Assembly: GCF_001274785.1 (NCBI RefSeq)
Contig: NZ_LHPI01000020.1
Location: 1-64,000 of the forward strand
From: Vibrio hepatarius
GTDB taxonomy: Bacteria > Pseudomonadota > Gammaproteobacteria > Enterobacterales > Vibrionaceae
Reading direction: 5' to 3'
DNA length: 64,000 nt
The position numbers and the translations under genes are program-made. Under the pieces are notes generated by a model that saw only the letters and a program-made list of their open reading frames with translations, did not search any database and was not told the DNA's origin. Positions 15,802-25,124 of the stretch are shown one piece after another; positions within the stretch are counted from its first letter, which is position 1; each line of letters opens with the position of its first letter.

Positions 15802-15886
15802 TGGTACCGGTGGGCGGACTTGAACCGCCACGCCCGAAGGCAACGGATTTTGAATCCGTCGTGTATACCAATTTCACCACACCGGC
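15802..15886 (-). tRNA. tRNA-Leu (anticodon CAA)
   Basis: An 85-nt tRNA with an encoded CCA end. The anticodon stem ACGGA/TCCGT encloses the loop TTCAAAA, giving anticodon CAA. The acceptor stem GCCGGTG pairs with CACCGGT (first pair G-U), the variable arm is long as in class II tRNAs, and the T arm reads GGTTCAAGTCC. Promoter and terminator are visible on either side. Confidence 0.95.
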
Positions 15887-15916
15887 ATCTTGGACTAACG
15901 TCCTTTGATGTTTGGC

Positions 15917-15944
15917 ATTATACGTAACCGTTCGCTTCACGCAA
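15917..15944 (-). promoter_or_regulatory. promoter of the tRNA-Leu gene
   Basis: On the minus strand -35 TTGCGT (15939-15944), a 16-bp spacer and a perfect -10 TATAAT (15917-15922) stand about 30 bp before the tRNA 5' end. Confidence 0.65.
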
Positions 15945-16334
15945 GTGCAAAAGTCTGAAATACATATTGTTTGCTGATAAATTCGCCACAAAGCAGCTAT
16001 AAAAGCAATTTACGCCTAGCAATCAGTGCCAATGTTCCTTAGTGGAGCCTGAATTGTGTCAACATTGGTGTCGTCATCCGAGTAACGAAACAAACCATCC
16101 GACACAATCACTCTTCTCAATAGGTTCTACTGGCTTATCTAATCGACGCTGAATAAATCCGCTTAAGACAAAAGTTGCAGCAGAATAAAACTGACCATCT
16201 GTGGCTGAAAGTCATGCACAGCATTGCCTAGCGCGGATTAAATAAAATTTAAACGTGAACAAGATCCCTTGCCTTACTCTATGACAAACCAGTACTATTG
16301 AATGAATTGTCCGCACTTTAAATATTGATTAGTC
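15945..16334. other. intergenic region, no gene seen
   Basis: Nearly 400 bp between the tRNA-Leu promoter and the next rightward gene. I see no reading frame or RNA structure that I can support here. Confidence 0.4.
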
Positions 16335-17282
16335 ATGAAAATTAAAAACTGGTGTTGTGTCGTGCTAGGTGGTCTTTCTTTTAACGCATTCAGTGCGGTT
16401 GAACTATTGGACGCCGAATTGCTTGCCAAAAAGAACATCGATAATAAATACCAAGTTTATAACTCCGAAATTGAGCTTAAGCAGTTGTACGATGAAGCAG
16501 ATGTTTCTCACTACAACATTGAGAGTGTCTCAAACTCGCTTGATGCCACGTTAAACAATTTTCAGATCATCGCCGAGTCGGTAAAAAAGACCATGGGCGA
16601 GAACTCAGAAATCAATAACAACTCACTCAATCGCCTTTCTGAAAGCATCAACAGCTACAACGCCGACCTTGCTAAACTGGTCGAAGAGCGTAACAAGTAT
16701 GTTGAATTGCAAAACAAGATTCAGACAACTGAAGCGAGAAAGGTAGCGGAAGACAGTGCGAGAGAAGAAGAGCTGGATACCCTACGTGATTCAATCATCG
16801 CGCGTCTGAAAAAAGAAGCCATCGAAGTAAAAACGGTAAACTTTACTGGCTCCACGAAGTGTAAAAGTGTCGAAGCGCCAGCGGCGTGTTTAAAACGTAA
16901 ACAAGACCTACTTGTTGAAGACCACATGCGTGCGGTGAGCAATGGTTTTCGAGTGCAAGACACCAAAGTTCAGGATGCCAGCCTAAACCTTGAAGGTATC
17001 CTAAGCTACAACATCAAAGTGGATTATGTGATTCCTTTCTCTGCTGACCACATCAAAGAGATCAACAACCAATTAGGCATAGACTCTATCAATCTCAAAC
17101 TAACTTCTAACGTCGATGCCTCATACTCGATTAACGGCATCAAAGTCGGCAGCGGTAAAGAGCTAATGATCAAAGATAAATTCAGCGGAAAAGTGGTCAT
17201 CAAAGCAAATTACAACGACTACACCCAGTCGAGCATTGAAGACTTAAGTGAGAAAAGCGAGTTCTACTACCCGTTTCAATAA
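16335..17282 (+). CDS. exported coiled-coil protein of unknown function
   Basis: A 315-residue protein I do not recognise. It has a probable signal peptide (MKIKNWCCVVLGGLSFNAFSA), then a long charged helical stretch (about 30-160, rich in Glu, Lys, Asn and Leu) with coiled-coil character, a Cys pair in TKCKSVEAPAACLKRK (about 177-190), and a beta-rich C-terminus (about 225-310). The segment ASYSINGIKVGSGKELMIKD resembles a PEGA-type repeat. It would be periplasmic or surface-exposed. It has its own terminator and no operon partner. The ribosome site before the ATG is weak. Confidence 0.6.
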   Translation: MKIKNWCCVVLGGLSFNAFSAVELLDAELLAKKNIDNKYQVYNSEIELKQLYDEADVSHYNIESVSNSLDATLNNFQIIAESVKKTMGENSEINNNSLNRLSESINSYNADLAKLVEERNKYVELQNKIQTTEARKVAEDSAREEELDTLRDSIIARLKKEAIEVKTVNFTGSTKCKSVEAPAACLKRKQDLLVEDHMRAVSNGFRVQDTKVQDASLNLEGILSYNIKVDYVIPFSADHIKEINNQLGIDSINLKLTSNVDASYSINGIKVGSGKELMIKDKFSGKVVIKANYNDYTQSSIEDLSEKSEFYYPFQ

Positions 17283-17304
17283 GATTTAAGCTCAGTTCAA
17301 TCAG

Positions 17305-17341
17305 CGGCTTTGATACTTAATCAGTATCAAAGCCGTTTTTG
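17305..17341 (+). terminator. terminator after the coiled-coil protein gene
   Basis: CGGCTTTGATAC pairs with GTATCAAAGCCG around a 7-base loop and is followed by a run of T. It lies 22 bp past the stop codon. Confidence 0.85.
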
Positions 17342-17494
17342 TTTCAACGTGACGCTCATCAAGCCAAAGCAGATAACCTGACTCTTTCTTCTATATCTCA
17401 TTGTTGAACAAAGCATTTCATCTATGCTTAAACAATGATAACCATACTTCCCGGCATCAACTTAGCTGACTTGGTTAACGATAGGAGAACACAT

Positions 17495-18763
17495 ATGACG
17501 GGGTCTAAATGGCAGTGGCTACTTTCTCAAATGACGCGCAAACTCTGGTTTCGAACTTCCTTGTTTGCTTTGCTTGCGGTCGTTACTGCGCTGTTATCGA
17601 TTGCACTCAACCAAGTGATTACCCTGCCCGCTTCCTTCAACGTCAGCATTGAGCTACTCGATAACATTCTTAATATCCTTGCCACAACGATGCTCGCGGT
17701 CACAACCTTCTCTCTGAACATTATGGTGTCCGCTTACAGTGCGGCCAGCGCAGGGGTAACCCCCAGAGCTACCAAGTTATTAATGGAAGACAGCACTACG
17801 CAAAATGTACTCGCGACTTTTATTGGTTCTTTCTTATTTAGCCTGGTTGGTATTATTGCGCTCGGCATCGGCGCTTACCACGAGCAAGGACGGATTTACC
17901 TCTTCCTTGTCACCATGGTGGTGGTGGTAATGATCGTGTTGACCTTGTTACGCTGGATTCAGCATTTGTCGGTTCTCGGGCGGGTCAGTGAAACCACGGC
18001 CAATGTTGAGCAGGCTCTACTAGATGCAATTCAAAAGCGCGGAGAATCTCCTTGGTTGGGCGCGCATCCTTGGAGTCACCCTGAGAGTAAACCAAGAGAT
18101 AGTAAACCGATTAATAGCCCTGAGATTGGTTACTTACAGCATGTCGACATGCACCATTTGAATAAGCTCGCTCAGGACAACCAGTGCTCGATATACCTTG
18201 CTCGCCAGCCGGGAAGCTTTGTCTACTTAGGGCAGCCTCTCGCCTGGGTATGTGGCGAGTTGCCTGACGAAAATGAACTGACCAACGCGTTTACCATTCG
18301 TCCAGAGCGTTCGTACGATCAAGACCCACGCTTTGGCCTAGTTGTGATGGCAGAAATTGCCTCACGTGCGCTCTCTCCAGCAGTCAACGACAATGGCACT
18401 GCTATTGATGTAATTGGTCGTTCGGTGCGGGCGTTGTCGCTGTGGGGAGAGTTACTGGCAGAGCCACCTAAGAAAACACAATTTCCGGGCTTATTTGTTC
18501 CGGCGCTCAACTGTCAGGATTTGTTTGACGACGTTTTTCTGCCGATCGCGCACGATGGCGCCGGGCAACTACAAGTCCAGATTCGTTTGCAGAAAGCCTT
18601 GTTCGCGCTAGCCAGTATGCATCCAAAGTTATTCGCTACGCCCGCGTTAAAACTTTCAGGGAAAGCACTGGAGCTCGCTCTCACCCAGCACTATACGGAA
18701 GACGAAAAGTCTCAGTTGTCTCAACTAGCGCACCAAGTTGCCGATAAAAGCCAGAAAGGATAG
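17495..18763 (+). CDS. DUF2254 membrane protein
   Basis: A 422-residue membrane protein of the DUF2254 family. The first 170 residues hold about four hydrophobic helices; the rest is a soluble domain with conserved stretches such as ASRALSPAVNDNGTAIDVI. The family's function is unknown. The start at 17495 has AGGAG 7 bases upstream, while an earlier ATG adds 20 residues without a membrane segment. It is followed 143 bp later by the RDD-family gene on the same strand, but the two need not be an operon. Confidence 0.85.
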   Translation: MTGSKWQWLLSQMTRKLWFRTSLFALLAVVTALLSIALNQVITLPASFNVSIELLDNILNILATTMLAVTTFSLNIMVSAYSAASAGVTPRATKLLMEDSTTQNVLATFIGSFLFSLVGIIALGIGAYHEQGRIYLFLVTMVVVVMIVLTLLRWIQHLSVLGRVSETTANVEQALLDAIQKRGESPWLGAHPWSHPESKPRDSKPINSPEIGYLQHVDMHHLNKLAQDNQCSIYLARQPGSFVYLGQPLAWVCGELPDENELTNAFTIRPERSYDQDPRFGLVVMAEIASRALSPAVNDNGTAIDVIGRSVRALSLWGELLAEPPKKTQFPGLFVPALNCQDLFDDVFLPIAHDGAGQLQVQIRLQKALFALASMHPKLFATPALKLSGKALELALTQHYTEDEKSQLSQLAHQVADKSQKG

Positions 18764-18906
18764 ATACCAGCTTGAGCAAAAGCCTGAAAAGCCGCGGCTT
18801 TGCTGTTAAAATGCCCTCAAGTTAACAAGCTGTGCGCGTGGTCTCTTTTCACGGCCAAAGCGAAGCTTTATCCTGACGCCTACTTAAATTTGGGTAACGA
18901 ACCACT

Positions 18907-19383
18907 ATGTCTACGACCGACTCTCTGCCACCAGCAGGTTTGATGCGCCGCTTGGGTGCTCTTTTTTACGATTGCCTTATCGTGATCGCGATTGAAATGA
19001 TGGCTGCCGGCGTTGTTATTGCCGTCCTGCACGCGCTATTGGCCATGGGCGTATTTAGCGTTGCTCCTTATGCAGACGTCAGTGACTTACTCACTAATCA
19101 TCCGTTTTGGAGCCCTGTGTATACGCTGTACCTAGCCGTGGTATGGATTTATTTCTTTGTATTTTTCTGGACGCGAGCAGGACAAACGCTGGGTATGCGA
19201 GCGTGGAAGATCCAAGTCAGAAACGCAGACGGCTCGCCAATCTCTGCTACCCAAGCCTTGATTCGTTTGGCGACTTCAGGATTTGGCTTAGCTAACCTGA
19301 CAGTACCATTTGACCCGAAGAAGCGTGGCTTTCATGATATTTGGGCGAAAACACAAGTGGTCGTGTTACCAAAAGTGAGATAA
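18907..19383 (+). CDS. RDD-family membrane protein
   Basis: A 158-residue inner-membrane protein of the RDD family. It opens with the family signature GLMRRLGALFYDCLIV, has two to three membrane helices, then the GQTLGMRAWKIQV motif and the C-terminal FDPKKRGFHDIWAKTQVV motif. RDD proteins have been linked to ion transport or stress tolerance in some bacteria, but the role here is unknown. It converges on luxS with a shared terminator. Confidence 0.9.
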   Translation: MSTTDSLPPAGLMRRLGALFYDCLIVIAIEMMAAGVVIAVLHALLAMGVFSVAPYADVSDLLTNHPFWSPVYTLYLAVVWIYFFVFFWTRAGQTLGMRAWKIQVRNADGSPISATQALIRLATSGFGLANLTVPFDPKKRGFHDIWAKTQVVVLPKVR

Positions 19384-19388
19384 AGAAA

Positions 19389-19413
19389 AAGGAAGGCATC
19401 GCCTTCCTTTTTT
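19389..19413. terminator. bidirectional terminator between the RDD gene and luxS
   Basis: AAGGAAGGC (19389-19397) pairs with GCCTTCCTT (19401-19409) around three bases. It has A-runs before and T-runs after, so it works on both strands for the two convergent genes. Confidence 0.85.
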
Positions 19414-19429
19414 AATGAATTGATTTTGC

Positions 19430-19948
19430 TTAGTCGATTCGCAGTTCTTTCAGCATCTCTTCTGGTAGTGCCAGCTCATCATTCTTGTTGACGCTGATTC
19501 CAGCGGCAATGATGGTTTGTGCAATTTGCTTTGCTTCATCCAATGAATGCATTGCTGCTGTGCCACACTGATATTCATTCAGCTCTGGAATCTTGTTTTG
19601 GCTTTCCACTTTCAGTACGTCTTGCATCGCTGCAAGCCAAGCGTCCGCCACTTGCTGTTCCGTTGGCGTACCGATCAAGCTCATGTAAAAACCCGTACGA
19701 CAACCCATTGGTGAGATATCAATAATCTCAACACTCTCACCGTTAAGGTGATTACGCATAAAGCCTGCGTACAAGTGCTCCAAGGTGTGGATACCTTTCT
19801 CTGAAAGAATGTCTTTGTTTGGCGCGGTAAAACGCAAATCAAACACAGTAATGGTATCCCCTTTTGGGGTGGTCATGGTTTTTGCCACACGTACCGCAGG
19901 CGCATGCATACGAGTGTGGTCAACAGTAAAGCTATCTAATAACGGCAT
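19430..19948 (-). CDS. luxS: S-ribosylhomocysteine lyase (autoinducer-2 synthase)
   Basis: A 172-residue LuxS, the exact usual length. It splits S-ribosylhomocysteine into homocysteine and DPD, which becomes AI-2. The metal-site motif HTLEHLYAGFMRNHL is present (two His and, later, Cys in MGCRTGFY), and the N-terminus MPLLDSFTVDHTRMHAPAVR is typical. The start at 19948 is chosen over an upstream ATG by a GGAGAGG ribosome site. It lies next to gshA, as in other Vibrio. Confidence 0.97.
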   Translation of the reverse strand: MPLLDSFTVDHTRMHAPAVRVAKTMTTPKGDTITVFDLRFTAPNKDILSEKGIHTLEHLYAGFMRNHLNGESVEIIDISPMGCRTGFYMSLIGTPTEQQVADAWLAAMQDVLKVESQNKIPELNEYQCGTAAMHSLDEAKQIAQTIIAAGISVNKNDELALPEEMLKELRID

Positions 19949-19971
19949 TATCCCTCTCCTATCCAGCTGGT

Positions 19972-20568
19972 TTAAAACCACCAGCTTTGGTTATCTTCCA
20001 GTTCTTGTCGGCACTGTTTCAGTTGCCAACCATAGTCCTTTGCTTGCTGCTCGACCTTTCGAGCAACCCTGATCAATGAAGGTTTGGATTGGTAGCTTTT
20101 GCGTTTAAAGCCGCCTCTTCCCTCATGATAGGCTAAATACTGATTGTAAGGGTCCCACTTAGAGACGCCTAATTGCTTTTGCGTTTCGCTAGTATACCAA
20201 CCAATAAAGGCGAGCGAATCAGCAAAATCGCTACGCGAGCCACCGTGGTCTGTGGCGGTTTGGAAATCTTCCCACGCAGGGTCTTGCGCTTGTGCATAGC
20301 CATACGCACTGCTCACTCGTCCCCATGGAATAAATCCCAACACATAATCTTTGGGCGGGCGCGCATCATGGCGAAAGGCACTTTCTTGTTTTACAAATGC
20401 CATCGCTACTTGAATCGGCGTACCCCAGTCTTCTTGCATCTCTTTCGCATCACCATACCAGTCGGGCTTTTCACGAAAGATCTCACACAGGTTACTTTGA
20501 TTATTAGGCGGCGACGTCGCACAGCCGCCTAATATGATGGTCGCGAGAATGACAGCTAAGGCTCGCAC
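19972..20568 (-). CDS. SLT-type transglycosylase-like lipoprotein
   Basis: A 198-residue lipoprotein. The lipobox LGGC follows a short hydrophobic leader (MRALAVILATIILGGCATSP). The domain has a lysozyme/SLT look: AMAFVKQESAFRHDA contains the expected catalytic Glu, then SSAYGYAQAQDPAWEDF and YLAYHEGRGGFKRKSY. Such proteins cut peptidoglycan glycan strands, but this one is short and its activity is not proven. It lies between luxS and gshA on the same strand with small gaps (23 and 9 bp), so the three genes may be co-transcribed. Confidence 0.75.
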   Translation of the reverse strand: MRALAVILATIILGGCATSPPNNQSNLCEIFREKPDWYGDAKEMQEDWGTPIQVAMAFVKQESAFRHDARPPKDYVLGFIPWGRVSSAYGYAQAQDPAWEDFQTATDHGGSRSDFADSLAFIGWYTSETQKQLGVSKWDPYNQYLAYHEGRGGFKRKSYQSKPSLIRVARKVEQQAKDYGWQLKQCRQELEDNQSWWF

Positions 20569-20577
20569 AACGAGACC

Positions 20578-22146
20578 TTACGCTTTTAAGTAAGCAAAGT
20601 AGTCGTCAAGGAACTCATCAAAGCTCAATGTATCTGCGGCTTCTACCGCTGCTTGAGCTTCTCTTGAGCGAACCACTTCCGCTTCCATTTCCGCTTCACT
20701 GTAAGTGCGATACTGGTGAGTGAGGTGCTGTTCACGGTATTGCTTGCCGAACTCGCAGCCCACTTTACCCAATCCACCTAATCGTTTGGTGTCTTCGAGT
20801 AGTTGGCCTGAAATCGTCAGCTCAGGGTTATCAATCCAAGACAGCAGTTTAAAGCATACTTTTTGGTATTCTTCGTTACCGTTTGCTTGATCCATCTGCT
20901 CGGCAATTTGTACTAGCTCGACAAAAACGCGCTTCGCCCACGCTTGCAGCGTCAGGACTTCACCTTTACAACCGATTTGTAGCTCAAGGCCTGGCTTGCG
21001 CCCTTCTACGATCACTTTGTTCCAGTTATCACGCCAGCACGATTGCTCGCAGAAATCCATCGGCTCTGAATCGCTTAATGCCGCCCACGCCAAGAACAGA
21101 TCTAAGAAGCGCACTTGATCTTCGTTGATACCAACAGCGCTGTAAGGGTTGACGTCCAGAGAGCGTACTTCAATGTACTCAACACCGCCACGAGCCAAGG
21201 CTTCAGACGGTTTCTCGCCAGATTTCGCCACGCGTTTCGGGCGAATCGGCGCGTACAACTCATTCTCAATTTGCAGTACGTTACTGTTTAGTTGGCGATA
21301 TTCGCCATCGACTTTAACACCGATCTCAGCAAACTCTTCCGATGGGGTGCGAATCGCAGTATTCAAGCCTGTTAGGTACTCATCTAGGCTGTTGAATCCG
21401 ATCTTCAGCGCGCTTTGTGCACTGTTGGTGTAACCCAAGTCACTCAAACGAAGAGACGTCGCGTAAGGCAGGTATAACGTGCCACCGATGCTCTCAAACG
21501 GCAGTTTGGTATCACGACCTTGAATAAACGACGAACACAGCGCTGGCGACGCACCAAAGAAATAGGGGATCAACCAACCGAAGCGGTAGTAATTTCGGAT
21601 CAAACCAAAGTACTCTTCTGACTTCGCCGTTTGACGCTCCTGCTCTGATTGCTGTCCAAACAACTGATCCCAAAACGTCTCTGGGAACGAGAAGTTAAAG
21701 TGAACACCAGAGATAATTTGCATCAAACTGCCATAACGGCGTTTCAGACCTTCGCGGTATAGCGTCTTCATTTTGCCCGAGTTGGACGTACCGTATTGAG
21801 CCAAATTAATGTCGTCTTCACTACCAACGTAACACGGCATCGAAAGCGGCCACATTTTCTCGTCACCCAATTTGGTTTGAGTAAAGTGATGAATATCTTC
21901 CAACTGCGCTTTGAGAGTACCGATGTCTTTAGAGACAGGAGTAATAAACTCGAGCAGTGATTCAGAAAAGTCGGTCGTTATCCAGCTGTTCGCATAAGCT
22001 GAACCCAGCTCGGTTGGGTGGGGGGTGGTAGCGAGATTTCCGTCCAGTTCGTAGCGCAGAGTTTCGCGCTCTACACCACGACCAAAGGAGGTAAATACTT
22101 CTGGGTTTTGTGCAACTCGCTCTAGTCGCGCAGCAAAATCAGTCAA
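20578..22146 (-). CDS. gshA: glutamate-cysteine ligase
   Basis: A 522-residue proteobacterial-type glutamate-cysteine ligase, the first step of glutathione synthesis (ATP-dependent). The N-terminal FGRGVERETLRY and TDFSESLLEFITP segments and the YIEVRSLDVNPYSAVGI motif are family hallmarks, and the length is normal. The start codon is TTG at 22146. There is no in-frame ATG before residue about 98, and E. coli gshA also starts with UUG. No clear ribosome site lies upstream, which would keep expression low. Confidence 0.95.
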   Translation of the reverse strand: MTDFAARLERVAQNPEVFTSFGRGVERETLRYELDGNLATTPHPTELGSAYANSWITTDFSESLLEFITPVSKDIGTLKAQLEDIHHFTQTKLGDEKMWPLSMPCYVGSEDDINLAQYGTSNSGKMKTLYREGLKRRYGSLMQIISGVHFNFSFPETFWDQLFGQQSEQERQTAKSEEYFGLIRNYYRFGWLIPYFFGASPALCSSFIQGRDTKLPFESIGGTLYLPYATSLRLSDLGYTNSAQSALKIGFNSLDEYLTGLNTAIRTPSEEFAEIGVKVDGEYRQLNSNVLQIENELYAPIRPKRVAKSGEKPSEALARGGVEYIEVRSLDVNPYSAVGINEDQVRFLDLFLAWAALSDSEPMDFCEQSCWRDNWNKVIVEGRKPGLELQIGCKGEVLTLQAWAKRVFVELVQIAEQMDQANGNEEYQKVCFKLLSWIDNPELTISGQLLEDTKRLGGLGKVGCEFGKQYREQHLTHQYRTYSEAEMEAEVVRSREAQAAVEAADTLSFDEFLDDYFAYLKA

Positions 22147-22256
22147 AATGGTGGTTCGCTTATGTCAATTGGTCCGGCTAACGCCGAACTCGGCTAAATT
22201 GATGAATAAAGAGTGATTCGCATCACTCTTTCTCGTAGCTTTATGTTATGTGTACT

Positions 22257-25115
22257 CTAACGGATGATTTCAAGCTCTTCTACGGGGATCTGCAAACTTT
22301 CTAACTGAGGTTTTAGACTTTTCGCATCACCAACAACGATGATTTGGTAATCTTCCGGCGTAAACCACTTCTGAGCAAGCTCGTCTAGGGTCGATTTACT
22401 CACCGTCTCAACAATGTCATTACGTTGCTTAAGGTAGTCTTCGTCCAAGCTGTAGGACAGAATACTACTAAGCAACATACTTTTCTGTGAAGGCGTTTCA
22501 TACTTCAGAGCATCTTGTTGACCGACCGCCAAGCGTAAAAATTTCATTTCATCGTCAGTCATGCCACTTTGGCTATATTGTTGCAGCTCTTTTTCGATCT
22601 CTTTGATTGAAGCAATCGTCGAATCTGCACGCACCTGTGCTGAAAACACAATTGCCCCTACTTCGCGGTTTGCGGCTAAGTAACCACTTGCACCATAGGT
22701 GTAACCTTTGTCTTCACGTAGATTAAGGTTAATCCGGCTGTTAAAGTTTCCGGCTAGGTTAAAGTTGGCTAACTGAGTCAGATACGTTTCGCCTGTCGCA
22801 TCAAACGGCAATCCTTGACGCACAAAGCGAACGATACTTTGTGGCGCTCCCGGCTTGTCGACTAAGTAGATTTTTTGATCCTTCAGTGGCGTCACAACTT
22901 GGGGGCGCAACAACGGTGCTTCTTTCCCTTTCCAGTTTTCGATAAACGCTAATTCACTTTTGATCTGACGAGTAGAGACATCACCGACGACGACAATTTG
23001 TGCCCCTTGCGGCGTGTAGTGTTTCTTATAGAAAGATTTCACGTCAGCCAACGTCAAACCGCTGATCGACTTTTCCGTGCCATCATTGGAACGTTGGTAA
23101 ATCGAACCCGCAAACAACACGCTACGAGTCGCTTGCGAGGCTAACCAACTCGGTTTTTGGTGTTGGTACACTACACCTTCCAGCATTTGCTTTTGGATTC
23201 GGTCAAAGTCTTGCTGTTTAAATGCTGGTTCAAACAGAATCTCTTCCACAATCGCTAGGGTTTCAGGCAGGTATTTGTCTAGACTAGAAATCGATATGCT
23301 GGTCGTGTAGTTACCCGCGTCAATCGATACCGTACTGCCTAGCTTATCCAACTCGCCTTGCAACTGTTCAACGCTCGACTTCAACGTACCTTCTTGCATC
23401 AGCATTGCCGTCATGTTCGCTAGGCCTTCTTTGCCTTTCGCCACATAACGCTCACCCGCAGGCAAGCGAATGCTGATTTGTACTGTTGGCGTTTCAGAAC
23501 TTACTGCACCCAGTAGTTCCGCGCCGTTATCAAAGTAACGTCGGTACAACGGCGGCATTTCTGCTTTGACGGCCTGAGCGACCTGCGGCATCACTGAACG
23601 GTCAAAGTCATCTTCTGCAATCCGGTATTGGAGATCTTCTTCGCTGGTTTCTACGTATTCAGGTAACGTCCGTGGTGGCGTGGTAAAGGTCGCTGGTGCG
23701 ACGGCAAAGTCCGTCTTACCTTGCGGAACTACGCTTAATGTCACTTTGTGATGACCATTAATGAAATCTTTATAAACCTGCATGACAGACTCAGGGGTTA
23801 CCGCCTTAATCTGCTCTAGCTGTGTTTGCAATCGGTCAGGATGACCATAAAACGTCTGGTTAGACGCCAGTTGTGAAACTTTACCTTTGACACTTTGCAG
23901 CGCAAATACAGCATTGGCTTCTGACATGCCAGTGATTTGATCCAAACGCTCTTGTTGAACGCCTTGTTTTTCAAAGTCATTCAGCACTTGCATCATTTCT
24001 TGGTAGAGCGGCTTCAACTTGCCTTGCTCACCCGAAGGCGCCATCGCATAAACATAGAAGTTACACGCGAGTTCAGCACAATCATGGAAGACGCCAGCAT
24101 CCACTGCTTTTTGCGTTTTCACCAATTTTTGGTAAAGCAGACCATTCGCGCCACCGCCTAGCACATTCGCCAGCGCGTTGAATGACGCTTGGGTGTCATC
24201 ACCGCGGTAGGTGGTTGGCCAGCCGACCAAAACCATCGGTTGCTGTATTCGGTCTTCGAGTGTGATGTAACGGTCTTCGTTTAATGTCGCAGGCTGTTTA
24301 GGCGCTTTCTCGACTTTCGGCCCAGCTGGAATCGAACCGAAGTATTTGCTGACCCATTCGAGCGTCTGCTCAACATCGATATCACCACCAATCGTAAGCA
24401 CCGCATTATTTGGTCCATACCAACGGAGGAAGAACGCTTTCAGGTCGTTGACGTTGACGCGGTCCAAGTCTTCTACGTAGCCGATGGTTTGCCATGAATA
24501 AGGATGACCCTCTGGGTACATCGCTTCGCTCATTTTCTCCCACATCAGACCATACGGACGGTTATCGTAGTTTTGAGCTCGTTCGTTTTTCACCGTATCG
24601 CGCTGAATTTCAAATTTACGCTGCGATACTGCATCCAGTAAAAACCCCATGCGGTCAGACTCAAGCCAAAGCATTTTTTCGAGCTGATTCGAAGGCACGG
24701 TTTCAAAGTAATTGGTGCGATCTCGGTTGGTCGTACCGTTGAGAGACCCACCTGCTTCGGTGATCAACTTAAAGTGCTCTTGGTCACCCACGTGTTCACT
24801 GCCTTGGAACATCATATGTTCAAAGAAGTGGGCAAAGCCTGACTTGCCGATTTCTTCTCGCGCAGACCCGACGTGATAAGTCACATCGACGTGCACCAAA
24901 GGATCGGAATCGTCAGGAGAAAGTATCACGGTCAAACCGTTATCTAACTGATATTTCGAGTAAGGGATCATCGCCTTACCCGGCTGCGCGTTGACTTCTT
25001 CAACTAACGTCACGCCATCAGGCAGCGCAGAGAAAAGGGAAACATTCGAAAGGTCGTTACTAGAACAACCGTAGAGGGCGACGAGAGAAAACGCACCAAG
25101 CCAGATTTTTCTCAT
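22257..25115 (-). CDS. M16-family zinc metallopeptidase lipoprotein
   Basis: A 952-residue insulinase-type peptidase with a lipobox leader (LVALYGC). The first half has the inverted zinc motif HFFEH (about residues 96-100) with the downstream Glu in NERAQNYDNRPYG; the second half (from about residue 500) is the inactive M16 repeat that closes the chamber. It is probably held at the inner face of the outer membrane and cuts peptides in the periplasm. Such genes stand next to gshA in other Vibrio. The gap to the YqaA gene is 9 bp, so they are likely co-transcribed. Confidence 0.9.
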   Translation of the reverse strand: MRKIWLGAFSLVALYGCSSNDLSNVSLFSALPDGVTLVEEVNAQPGKAMIPYSKYQLDNGLTVILSPDDSDPLVHVDVTYHVGSAREEIGKSGFAHFFEHMMFQGSEHVGDQEHFKLITEAGGSLNGTTNRDRTNYFETVPSNQLEKMLWLESDRMGFLLDAVSQRKFEIQRDTVKNERAQNYDNRPYGLMWEKMSEAMYPEGHPYSWQTIGYVEDLDRVNVNDLKAFFLRWYGPNNAVLTIGGDIDVEQTLEWVSKYFGSIPAGPKVEKAPKQPATLNEDRYITLEDRIQQPMVLVGWPTTYRGDDTQASFNALANVLGGGANGLLYQKLVKTQKAVDAGVFHDCAELACNFYVYAMAPSGEQGKLKPLYQEMMQVLNDFEKQGVQQERLDQITGMSEANAVFALQSVKGKVSQLASNQTFYGHPDRLQTQLEQIKAVTPESVMQVYKDFINGHHKVTLSVVPQGKTDFAVAPATFTTPPRTLPEYVETSEEDLQYRIAEDDFDRSVMPQVAQAVKAEMPPLYRRYFDNGAELLGAVSSETPTVQISIRLPAGERYVAKGKEGLANMTAMLMQEGTLKSSVEQLQGELDKLGSTVSIDAGNYTTSISISSLDKYLPETLAIVEEILFEPAFKQQDFDRIQKQMLEGVVYQHQKPSWLASQATRSVLFAGSIYQRSNDGTEKSISGLTLADVKSFYKKHYTPQGAQIVVVGDVSTRQIKSELAFIENWKGKEAPLLRPQVVTPLKDQKIYLVDKPGAPQSIVRFVRQGLPFDATGETYLTQLANFNLAGNFNSRINLNLREDKGYTYGASGYLAANREVGAIVFSAQVRADSTIASIKEIEKELQQYSQSGMTDDEMKFLRLAVGQQDALKYETPSQKSMLLSSILSYSLDEDYLKQRNDIVETVSKSTLDELAQKWFTPEDYQIIVVGDAKSLKPQLESLQIPVEELEIIR

Positions 25116-25124
25116 GACATATCC

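Noticed and set aside
15628..15991. Two minus-strand frames over tRNA-Leu
   Set aside because: They run through the tRNA and its terminator and have no coding features.
18786..18800. Short hairpin AAAGCC/GGCTTT after the DUF2254 gene as a terminator
   Set aside because: The stem is only 6 bp with almost no loop and is not followed by a T-run.
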